A stretch of 39,135 bases of DNA from a virus: IMG/VR virus record IMGVR_UViG_3300035698_020236, positions 1 to 39,135 of that record; one strand, 5' to 3'. Below the pieces are notes generated by a model. The model searched no databases and had not been told where the DNA came from. It worked only from the letters and a program-made list of their open reading frames with translations. This document shows, one piece after another, positions 16,801 through 23,187 of this stretch. The stretch's first letter is position 1. Each line of letters opens with the position of its first letter. A program made the position numbers and the translations under genes.

Positions 16801-16953
16801 AGTAACAGGATTCTCTGTTATCGGGTATTGCGGGGAGTCGTTAATTACAAGGATATCCCAATCCTGAGATGTTTGAGACATAAGACCGGCAAGACATCTT
16901 GCAAGCACCCTCACCCTTTGTTTTGTGGAAATTTCGACTAATAGCTTATGCAT
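13795..16953 (-). CDS. Three-module glycosyltransferase (GT2-GT4-GT4)
   Basis: A 1052-residue protein with three glycosyltransferase modules. Residues ~1-270 are GT2/GT-A like: LLVEISTKQRVRVLARCLAG, WDILVINDSP, LRLDDDVILSS (metal-binding DDD at ~97-99) and HGEETDGTYRL. Residues ~300-620 are GT4/GT-B like: VGIYSQHGMFVGGG, ILCVGRIDQWKG and the E-x7-E block EHFGLTSIEAMA. Residues ~650-1050 form a second GT-B module: VIGVITDSYRKKTGFATVGR, FIVMSMGVNKRVKQYD and EGWNLPLTEAMKCGVPS. Start set at ATG 16953, overlapping the upstream stop by 8 nt; the frame opens further up but only inside the next gene. It probably builds an oligosaccharide on a phage or host acceptor; sugar and acceptor are unknown. 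Confidence 0.88.
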   Translation of the reverse strand: MHKLLVEISTKQRVRVLARCLAGLMSQTSQDWDILVINDSPQYPITENPVTAMFWERISRGRESYLIDGKQISQTHNHNTALFDKRFRGYNYILRLDDDVILSSCAIESMYDYLESHQSTYAVSGLWFENENNSNSLSDRDVPSPDDWDCYDLQGRLIDGVASNWAQRVYHTNNPAVQSKGAMEVEHLYGSCMYRTAQMRRAGGWPEIFSRGVAHGEETDGTYRLFLTGGKLVILPDVTGIHLRSPGGIRANGRAMEESARALDNPKRNGRLADMPGAFDRKIDVGIYSQHGMFVGGGPHLMFDIYDALDKNPDINVYLLGERMGAESKQYIGIKEKNRDEPDRFDVVIEMGDSPDDFKSNAVAKNRVLFTFYPFGKKADLGRFCEVVTLSNFVRREIVDKWKCDSRVIYPITKMKPSKPESLEKEKTILCVGRIDQWKGTLWLAERFAESVLPAMGYTFHIVGATVGSSQQEYIRDVKEFAETTDAVFCHEDVTLDELISHYEKAEFLWAAKGFLVDADGDKREAEHFGLTSIEAMAFNCTPIVYNLGGHTETTPKELRWNTAGELIEITLGVIRDGFALKPNPIFYDADNFANMWSDVVYQANAGCLSINKQSSASVVRNQPVIGVITDSYRKKTGFATVGRPIIDSLVEHGYKVWQYAILDNKPADTGEFDFGFWPMETNDMQGERNLIRFLKTINPDVLFTLYDPGNLHKYLTFGEYSGSLSRDGARLPVVAYFPLEGYPIPETTRHLLMKIQSDKGKAFTYSQSGVNAIREQFGEDFGVGWAHHGSDHANFRPFSKRDRESIRSLVGLDGKFIVMSMGVNKRVKQYDTLIYAAAYLRSIGEDKDILFYVHTEPNNPILQGYPLRWMAEKYGVEDMFLWKPDSFQMRGGSYEGAEYESDTLELAGKIHKPSDAKQRGFLFGHYDIIARFNCADMFLDVSSVEGWNLPLTEAMKCGVPSVTIDDGLVRSEIFGDGALMLKPDFQATWHTGSILHLVSPEKVANVILDIKNDPEKREAMSKSAFACASQYKWEDCTNKIVGAINDIIGGV

Positions 16954-17920
16954 TAAGATATGCCTCCCATGCCCCACTAAACCTTTGGAGCGAGAAATAT
17001 TCCTCAGCGTATTCCCTGGGGATATAATCTGCCTTGTTTTCCATAACATACCCCAACATTTGGGCAAAGTTGTTTGTGTTGCAGTCATCAGTGGTTTCAG
17101 CTACCCCATCCGGTAGGTCAAATACATACCCTGTTTTATACGCAACCGGAATAAGCCCACAGGCCATGGCCTCTAACAGTGCATAGCTGTTGCCCTCATA
17201 CTTGGTGGGGGCCAGGAAAATCTCACCCCGCTTCCACAAATCGGCCTCGCCATAGAACGTCTTTGCATACCCAAGTTGCTCTATGTCGAATGGCGCGAAC
17301 CCACTATACTCCTCATGGAATCTGGAAAGAATTGCAACCATGGATGCGCTCTTGCGCTCAGACACGGCTACATGCAGAATTTTATCCTTTACGGGAGTCC
17401 CTGGTACATATATCTCAAGGTCAATGCCGTGTGGTATTACCGCATCGCACAATACCCCACACGTTGTTTCAAGCTCTTGCGCTGACCGCTTAGAAATAGC
17501 TACAACTTCTACTTCTGCCTGTTTCCAAATGCGCTCTTGGTCAAGCGCCCAGTCTCCTATCCAGGTATCACCCCACGGCTCTCTTTCGTGCTCAAGCGCC
17601 ATTCCCCAATACGAACCATGGCAGATAGACACAAGCCTCGCAACTTCCCCCTCTAGCCCATGTACCCAAAAGCCGTCCCCAATTACAACTGTATTTTTGT
17701 CTATAAGCCCCTGGTCTAAAAGCCACGTATTCAGGTGTTCTGCTCTGTCTACATCCCTCCGTTTCTCTGTTGGCACGGTGCAATCCGCTAGAGAAAATAT
17801 GCCCATCTCGGGGAAACACCGCTTGAGATACTCAGCAAACTTCTCCACCCCTCCGCCATGAAACGTCCCGTCCTGTTCTACCCTCTTGAATAAGCTGACA
17901 TGCGCCAACTTTGCTGCCAT
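16946..17920 (-). CDS. GT4-family glycosyltransferase
   Basis: A 324-residue GT-B enzyme. The N-terminal nucleotide-sugar fold has FHGGGVEKFAEYLKRCFPEMG, SICHGSYWG and VIPHGIDLEIY. The C-terminal catalytic signature is APTKYEGNSYALLEAMACG (E-x7-E), followed by IPVAYKTGYVFDL. Start at ATG 17920 with GGAGG upstream; a TTG at 17929 overlaps the SD and is rejected. It overlaps the three-module glycosyltransferase by 8 nt and sits 2 nt after a methyltransferase-like gene, so the set is one operon. Confidence 0.87.
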   Translation of the reverse strand: MAAKLAHVSLFKRVEQDGTFHGGGVEKFAEYLKRCFPEMGIFSLADCTVPTEKRRDVDRAEHLNTWLLDQGLIDKNTVVIGDGFWVHGLEGEVARLVSICHGSYWGMALEHEREPWGDTWIGDWALDQERIWKQAEVEVVAISKRSAQELETTCGVLCDAVIPHGIDLEIYVPGTPVKDKILHVAVSERKSASMVAILSRFHEEYSGFAPFDIEQLGYAKTFYGEADLWKRGEIFLAPTKYEGNSYALLEAMACGLIPVAYKTGYVFDLPDGVAETTDDCNTNNFAQMLGYVMENKADYIPREYAEEYFSLQRFSGAWEAYLNA

Positions 17921-17922
17921 TT

Positions 17923-18489
17923 TTACCAACCTCCAATTATAGCCATCTCCCTATTAAGGCGCGGTTGAAAATCTCCCTGGAGCTTGATTATTGTATCCGC
18001 ATTTCTGCTGTAGTCCAGCCCCATGTAATTCAAAGACAGGTAATCCACTTCCGCTAGAATCCTGTCCTTTAGTCCGACAGCCGGGTCATAATCAAGCGCA
18101 TATTCTAGCACAATTTTTGATGCACGCTTTGCCAGCGCGACAAAGGCATCGCATTCATCATCGCCCAGTATGTCTAACCCCAACGCCACAAGCCCAAGAT
18201 CGCCCCAGTCAATTGCATACTCCGTGTTTAATAGCAAGCCTGATATAACATCCAATGACAATTTCCTGTCAATCCTATGGTATATGGGTGAGCTTATTGT
18301 GTCAATTTGTATCGGGTCTATTTCAATAAATTGCTCACAATCTCCCCACATATATGGGAACAGCGGCGTAGCGCCCCCCCCAATTTCTATTACACTTACT
18401 TGCCATTTAAGCACATTTGCTGCTATGATTTGCCTGGATTGTAGAATTGGGTGGGTAAGGTATGTCCACGGGTATTCGTCCTTATCCAT
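17923..18489 (-). CDS. SAM-dependent methyltransferase-like protein
   Basis: A 188-residue protein with a Rossmann-like motif I (VSVIEIGGGATPLFPYM) and an acidic end of strand 2 (FIEIDPIQID), as in class I methyltransferases. Later strands (IDWGDLGLVALGLDILG, IVLEYALDYD) fit the fold, though no substrate motif is visible. It overlaps the next upstream methyltransferase by 8 nt. A role in methylating the glycan made by neighbouring enzymes is plausible from context only. Confidence 0.62.
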   Translation of the reverse strand: MDKDEYPWTYLTHPILQSRQIIAANVLKWQVSVIEIGGGATPLFPYMWGDCEQFIEIDPIQIDTISSPIYHRIDRKLSLDVISGLLLNTEYAIDWGDLGLVALGLDILGDDECDAFVALAKRASKIVLEYALDYDPAVGLKDRILAEVDYLSLNYMGLDYSRNADTIIKLQGDFQPRLNREMAIIGGW

Positions 18490-19087
18490 TTTCGCCTCGC
18501 GTTATGAGTGCAAGCCCAGCCCCGATGTTAAACTTGATAATGTTCCACTCGCCCAGCGCAGATAGTTCGGCGATAAACTCCGGCACACCGCACTTTGTGA
18601 GGGTGTCATGTATGGTGATTATGCCGTTTGGCCTATTCAGCAGGGCAGAATAGTTGAGAAAATCGCGTGTCACATTTGCGTGGCTATGGTTGGCGTCTAT
18701 GTGGCACCAATCGAATCTAGTATTAGACTCGCCGAACATACTTGCTGCATCGTCAGTCGTCTTTATGTGTATCTTTATTTCTGGAAAGTTTGTTCTCAGG
18801 AAAGAATCCTCTTGAACCCATATGGGCCGGCCCCACTGCCCGTTGTTTGCATCGACAAGGTGAACCTCGCCGGCTTTGCCTAAGTCCCTGAAAGCCTGGG
18901 CCATAAGACGTGGCACGAATCCGTTACCAGAGCCAAGGCACACAACCTTTTCAAACGCAAGCGAATACACGAGACTGTAGTAAATTAACCCAAGACCAAG
19001 CTGTCCATTATCAGCGGCATGCCCCTTTAACCATTCAGGGCTATTAAGAAGGTTCTCTTGTATATACTTATCATTCAAAACCGACAT
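18482..19087 (-). CDS. Class I SAM methyltransferase (Methyltransf_24-like)
   Basis: A 201-residue protein with motif I VVCLGSGNGFVPRLMAQAF, acidic strand-2 HLVDANNG, and the distinctive WCHIDANHSHANVTRDF followed by GIITIHDT, a pattern of sugar O-methyltransferases of the Methyltransf_24 / cephalosporin-hydroxylase-like group. Start placed at ATG 19087; a TTG at 19114 lies inside the upstream gene. It overlaps that gene by 17 nt. The His/Asp block suggests metal-dependent O-methylation. Confidence 0.78.
   Translation of the reverse strand: MSVLNDKYIQENLLNSPEWLKGHAADNGQLGLGLIYYSLVYSLAFEKVVCLGSGNGFVPRLMAQAFRDLGKAGEVHLVDANNGQWGRPIWVQEDSFLRTNFPEIKIHIKTTDDAASMFGESNTRFDWCHIDANHSHANVTRDFLNYSALLNRPNGIITIHDTLTKCGVPEFIAELSALGEWNIIKFNIGAGLALITRGENG
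18713..18730. repeat. Dispersed palindrome, copy 2 (inside a methyltransferase gene)
   Basis: GAATCTAGTATTAGACTC, one base from perfect symmetry of the shared GAGTCTA..TAGACTC motif. This copy lies within coding sequence. Confidence 0.5.
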
Positions 19088-20171
19088 AGCCAAGAGCGCG
19101 CAGCCTTTCTTCAATTATATCATCAAACCTATATTCCGAATCGGAATCTATGCCGAACCGGCCCGCAAATTCTTGCATGGCTTTCCACATCTTCATTTTA
19201 CCAAGACGTTGTATTGGGGACACCTTGTCAGAAGCTATGTCCAGCTTTACGGCGACTAGGCTATCATCGATAGAGTCGTGTTTTCTTATTATCATTGTAT
19301 CCCCATCGGTAATAGCGCGCCGTAAAAACGTCTTGCCCCTTCCAACCATATATGCGTAGTCCTGAACAGGAATCTTTACCGTGCAAGTCGATGCCTCAGC
19401 CCCAAGTTCAATTACCTGTTTCATAAAACTATATATGGATGGCATTTGGACAATTCTGTTTATTTCTGCTATGCGCACGCTAGACCCTGTGAATAACGCT
19501 GGCATGTGGATTAAAAGCGGAATGTGAGTAACCTGCGGCCACATAACCCCGTGCTGAGGAACCCCGCGCTCACCAAGCCCCTCCCCATGGTCCGCCATGA
19601 CTATCACAATCGTTGTGTCTTTCTGATACTCGCCAGACTTATCTATGGCGTCTATCACTCTTAGCAGGTCATCGTTCACTAGAGAGCAGGCTGTGTCGTA
19701 GTCTCCGCCTCTGTAGTCTGTATGGCAGGATGCATCATGGAAAACTGTAAGATGCGGTTCGGTTGTTGTGCTCTCTAGCTGAGAGACAAGCATGTCCCAG
19801 GCGGCGGCATGTTCCATAGGGCGCGTGTTTACAAAGACATCGTTACCCCGTTCGTACCAGCGCCCCTCACCCGCATTGGTGTACAACGTTGTTTTGTATC
19901 CATGCTCTTTGGCCGTCTCCGCAAGAAGGGGGAATCCGGTTGGGATGGTGTATTCAGGTATCTCGAACATCATGCTGTATAGTCCAATTTCATCGGGCCA
20001 TTTTCCACTTAATAGTGAAGTGACCGCAGGGTCTGTACAGTGCGATACAGACCACGCGTTATTAAAAGAAATGGCAGTTTCTTTAATACGGTCTCTAAAC
20101 CCACCAAACAGCTCGGAGTTGAATCTGTCATATCTCAGGCAGTCAATGATAAGTAGCACTATGCTAAACAC
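19071..20171 (-). CDS. Alkaline-phosphatase/sulfatase-superfamily enzyme with Thr nucleophile
   Basis: A 366-residue protein. Metal-binding motifs are visible: N-terminal IVLLIIDCLRYDRF, and C-terminal VMADHGEGLGERG followed by PQHG. The active-site block is HCTDPAVTSLLSGKWP. Aligned on the LLSG end, the sulfatase Cys/Ser is Thr and the following Arg of C/S-x-P-x-R is Val. Formylglycine therefore cannot form, and a phosphotransferase or phosphodiesterase of the LtaS/MdoB kind is more likely than a sulfatase. Start is GTG 20171 with AAGGAG 7 nt upstream. It is embedded in the glycan island, overlapping genes on both sides, and could add or remove a phospho-substituent on the glycan. Confidence 0.8.
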   Translation of the reverse strand: MFSIVLLIIDCLRYDRFNSELFGGFRDRIKETAISFNNAWSVSHCTDPAVTSLLSGKWPDEIGLYSMMFEIPEYTIPTGFPLLAETAKEHGYKTTLYTNAGEGRWYERGNDVFVNTRPMEHAAAWDMLVSQLESTTTEPHLTVFHDASCHTDYRGGDYDTACSLVNDDLLRVIDAIDKSGEYQKDTTIVIVMADHGEGLGERGVPQHGVMWPQVTHIPLLIHMPALFTGSSVRIAEINRIVQMPSIYSFMKQVIELGAEASTCTVKIPVQDYAYMVGRGKTFLRRAITDGDTMIIRKHDSIDDSLVAVKLDIASDKVSPIQRLGKMKMWKAMQEFAGRFGIDSDSEYRFDDIIEERLRALGYVGFE

Positions 20172-20752
20172 AAGAAAGCTCCTTTTTAAGCTCCTCTAGA
20201 CTGTTGGCCCTCGTCCTCTTTATCCATTCGACATTTGACAAGGAGCCAATCGTAATAACATCCTCGGGTACTGATCCCCATCCGCTCCAAATAGACTCAA
20301 CGCCTGCGTTACCCATCAATAGAGAGAGCGCACTTGGCGTAAAGCGCCAATAATCATTAGGCGATGGGATGATATGGGAAACTGAACACCGTATCAATAA
20401 TTATAAAGCCGTCCTCTTTGGCAATCTTTGCCAGATTGTCAACGAATATTTGTGGATTATAAACATGCTCTAAGGTCATAAAGGAAAAAACGAAATCGAA
20501 AGGCTCCTGAAATTGGCTTGTTGCAAGTGGGTCGCAAAAGTCGGCCCTTACGTATTTTGTCGTTTGGGGCGCACGAAGAAATCCGGCATCGACAAAAGTG
20601 AGATCACACTCTAGTTGCAGTATTGGGTTTGGTGAATCCTTATTATCCAGTATGACCATCTCTGATCCGCCTACGTCAACTATGCGTCCGCTTGGTTTCA
20701 TGCCAACAGCATTGAATATATCGACTGTCCAGAAAAAATTATTTGCTCTCAT
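20164..20752 (-). pseudogene. SAM methyltransferase split by a 1-base frameshift
   Basis: The first frame (ATG 20752, 131 codons) carries motif I (IVDVGGSEM), FDFVFSFMTLEHV and DGFIIIDTVFSFPYHPIA, then stops. The next frame continues with the family's C-terminal part (PSPNDYWRFTPSALSLLM). Removing one C from the CCC at 20368-20366 restores PYHPSPNDYWRFTP without a break, exactly the pattern of Methyltransf_11-type enzymes. It is therefore a recent frameshift, a sequencing or assembly error in a short homopolymer, or translational recoding. An intact version would have about 195 residues. Confidence 0.82.
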
Positions 20753-20762
20753 TTAGCTGGGA

Positions 20763-21374
20763 CTATTCCTTTCTGCCAATAAACCAGAACACATCATTCT
20801 TAAACTTCCAGCTTGGGGCACGTTCTGCATATATAACGGCGTAATCCGTCTGAAGGCTGGCACGCAGCCATCCCAAATTTAACGTATGAGGGTGCATTAC
20901 ATCGGGCGGCTTTTCAATATCTACATAGAATAACAAATATCCATCAAAGCTCGTTATGCGATATAGCTGATATAGCATTTCCTCAACATCCCTAACATGG
21001 TCAAGTGTGTTTGCACAAATTGTTAACCCAATTGATTCTGATTGCAAGGCGGATATATCAATAAGCCTCTCATATGGGACAACGTTGTTCTTTGCGTACT
21101 TTTCAATCTTTTCATATTTCATGGTTAGAGGGTCTACTGCATAATAAAGAATATCTTGCTCAAGGAATATTGGGTTATTGAAGTATGGAACCGGGCCACT
21201 CCCGATATCCGCAATTGTCCTAATGGGCATTGAGGTTAGTATATCTGGCACAAATTTAGCAAAAACTTTGTCGTAGTGTGTCCATTGGCCTCTTGGGTTA
21301 AATGGGTAGTTTTGCCACCACGAAAGCTCATGTTCTTGAATCTTATCAAAGTCTTTAGTATCAACTATTTCCAT
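20763..21374 (-). CDS. Class I SAM methyltransferase
   Basis: A 203-residue protein with motif I (IADIGSGPVPYF), strand-2 acidic YAVDPL, and motif IV-like LTICANTLDHVRDVEEMLYQLYRI, then LLFYVDIEKPPDVMHPHTL. The last resembles small-molecule or sugar methyltransferases. The ATG overlaps the upstream stop as TAATG. It belongs to the run of five methyltransferase-like genes in the island. Confidence 0.78.
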   Translation of the reverse strand: MEIVDTKDFDKIQEHELSWWQNYPFNPRGQWTHYDKVFAKFVPDILTSMPIRTIADIGSGPVPYFNNPIFLEQDILYYAVDPLTMKYEKIEKYAKNNVVPYERLIDISALQSESIGLTICANTLDHVRDVEEMLYQLYRITSFDGYLLFYVDIEKPPDVMHPHTLNLGWLRASLQTDYAVIYAERAPSWKFKNDVFWFIGRKE

Positions 21375-21931
21375 TAATCACTTCCCGGTTTATGCATAAC
21401 CACGCGAACCTCAGAACCAGTTATGACAACTTGTTCTTTTAGGATGAAGTTGCAAACGATACCGTAATCGGAAAACTTTTCCACAAAGGGAGTCCCATCT
21501 TCTCTCTGGCAAAAATATTGAAACGACACCTCAGAGAACGCTCTCACATGCGTAGGGTCGCCCCAAGCGTATGGGGAGCTATGGTGCGGTACAACGTGTT
21601 TCATTATACCGCCAGGAACAAGAACGCGCCACATATCATTCATCAGGTGTATGATATCTGATATGTGCTCAAGGACTTGGTTGGATTTTATCAGATAGAC
21701 CGAATTATCCGCAACCGGCATGCCCCAATTCAGGTCTGTGTAAATGTTACAATTTGGATCAGCGGCTGGCGTGTACCCTATTTTAAGGATACTATCTGAC
21801 ATTAGTGGCCCATGCTTGCCAGGGCCAAGCTCTACTGTATACGGATGATATAGGTGGAAACGTTCAAATATCTCCTCATTTGTGATGGTTTCCCCTTTGC
21901 CTTGTATAAAAAACGGTTTAGCCACTTCCAT
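21374..21931 (-). CDS. SAM methyltransferase (Methyltransf_11-like)
   Basis: A 185-residue protein. YTVELGPGKHGPL looks like motif I, and LIKSNQVLEHISDIIHLMND with MWRVLVPGGIMKHVVPH is the family's strand-4/5 region; ending SSPYAWGDPTHVRAFS. Start chosen at ATG 21931, which has a GAGGGGGG ribosome site. The longer upstream frame is only a shadow of the neighbouring gene. It overlaps that neighbour by 14 nt. Confidence 0.76.
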   Translation of the reverse strand: MEVAKPFFIQGKGETITNEEIFERFHLYHPYTVELGPGKHGPLMSDSILKIGYTPAADPNCNIYTDLNWGMPVADNSVYLIKSNQVLEHISDIIHLMNDMWRVLVPGGIMKHVVPHHSSPYAWGDPTHVRAFSEVSFQYFCQREDGTPFVEKFSDYGIVCNFILKEQVVITGSEVRVVMHKPGSD

Positions 21932-22265
21932 TGAACCCCCCTCTAACTCCGCTAATTCCCTTGAATATTCGCGGGATTTTGAACCATGCCGGCTTATGAT
22001 AAACAGGAATGTCGTAGTGCGTAATCGGTTCTTGTATCTTGATGACATGCGGCTTGTACACGCTGAACGGGTCTTCCCTGAGTTGGACCAGCGTTGGGTA
22101 TCGTCCTCTGTTATTATAATACTCTTTGTACGCAATATCAAGTGAGTAGATTAGGGCCGCGTCCGCGTCCTGAACGAGGATGCCCCCATACTGTGCTTCC
22201 ATGTCCTTGACCTGGGTAGTAGGTATATTCACCCCGCGGATTGGCGTGTACTCAATATCAGTCAT
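21918..22265 (-). CDS. Hypothetical protein at the island border
   Basis: A 115-residue protein I do not recognise. It has Tyr/Pro-rich segments (YGGILVQDADAALIYSLD, KPHVIKIQEPITHYDIPVYH) and a Gly-rich end. It overlaps the first methyltransferase of the island by 14 nt and follows the portal-side small genes after a 38-nt gap. Its composition matches its neighbours. It could be a small virion protein or part of the glycan system. Confidence 0.6.
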   Translation of the reverse strand: MTDIEYTPIRGVNIPTTQVKDMEAQYGGILVQDADAALIYSLDIAYKEYYNNRGRYPTLVQLREDPFSVYKPHVIKIQEPITHYDIPVYHKPAWFKIPRIFKGISGVRGGFNGSG

Positions 22266-22303
22266 CTGTGAGCCGTCCTTTCGTGCATGTCGTTAAAACT
22301 CAT

Positions 22304-22540
22304 TTATTCTTTTTCGTATTCTTGGTGTTTTTCATGCATCGCGCCGAACTCAAATGCCGCAAAGTTGTGGACTTGCGATCTTGCATTAATCGACTCTAAT
22401 CTATTTATCTCCCAGAAGTCGCCAACTTTTTCAAAGCCGTAGTCCAAAAGCAGATCGGGGCCATATAGCCCATCTTTGAGCCTAAGCATTTCTTCATTAC
22501 TATCAAAGATAAAATCATCAAGTAGTTCGTAAATCTTCAT
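22304..22540 (-). CDS. Small acidic hypothetical protein
   Basis: A 78-residue acidic helical protein (MKIYELLDDFIFDSNEEML, C-terminal MHEKHQEYEKE) overlapping the stop of the zincin-like gene by 1 nt. No family recognised. Coupling to the zincin gene suggests a partner or inhibitor, by context only. Confidence 0.6.
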   Translation of the reverse strand: MKIYELLDDFIFDSNEEMLRLKDGLYGPDLLLDYGFEKVGDFWEINRLESINARSQVHNFAAFEFGAMHEKHQEYEKE

Positions 22541-23187
22541 TATGATCCTCCATGCGCCATCATCTCATTGTATGCCGCGTGTGAATTTATTCCATAATCT
22601 TTCGATAGATACTTATTTACTTGTTGTGTTGTTGCCCAACGACCAAACTCTTTTGCGCGATAGCCTTGCGAATCAAATCCGCGTGTTGGGAACAATTGAT
22701 TAAATGTGCCCGCTGTCTTATCAATGTCTCCATATGTTTTATGTGTATCATATACAAACTGTTTTGCGCTTATCCCAGTTTTCTTCTCGTGTGCCATTGC
22801 AACTCCGGCCCACGATTCAACCTCTTTCTGATATGGACCATTTGTCATTACCCCGGCCCCAATATCTTTCATGAATAACCTAGTTGCAAGTTCATTATTA
22901 CCCTCAAGTGAATGCACATAGCTTGTATTTGATAACAATCTTATATTTTCATCGGATGTTGTGCCCTCGCTGCCTTTGTATGAAAACTGCCTACTATGTA
23001 GCATTTCATGAGATGCTACATGGATCGCTGATGGATCACCCTCTTTTAGTGCCGCTGCCGTGCTTTTAGCGATTAACACTTTTTTGTCATGCGGAGAATA
23101 TATAGCCGTTGCTCCCCATATTCTTGGGTTTAATTTTGATATTGTATCAACCCTGAAGTCTGTTCCGCCAAGACCGTTACTGTTCAT
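22540..23187 (-). CDS. Zincin-like metallopeptidase in the head module
   Basis: A 215-residue protein with an HExxH zinc motif, VASHEMLHSRQF (near residue 60), preceded by a strand (KKVLIAKSTAAAL) and followed by helical segments (WAGVAMAHEKKTGISAKQF), as in small zincins. A third zinc ligand is not obvious. The start overlaps the portal stop as TAATG. Mu-like phages normally have a minor head protein (gp30/F) here. This may be a replacement, a processing protease for virion assembly, or an injected peptidase. Confidence 0.7.
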   Translation of the reverse strand: MNSNGLGGTDFRVDTISKLNPRIWGATAIYSPHDKKVLIAKSTAAALKEGDPSAIHVASHEMLHSRQFSYKGSEGTTSDENIRLLSNTSYVHSLEGNNELATRLFMKDIGAGVMTNGPYQKEVESWAGVAMAHEKKTGISAKQFVYDTHKTYGDIDKTAGTFNQLFPTRGFDSQGYRAKEFGRWATTQQVNKYLSKDYGINSHAAYNEMMAHGGS

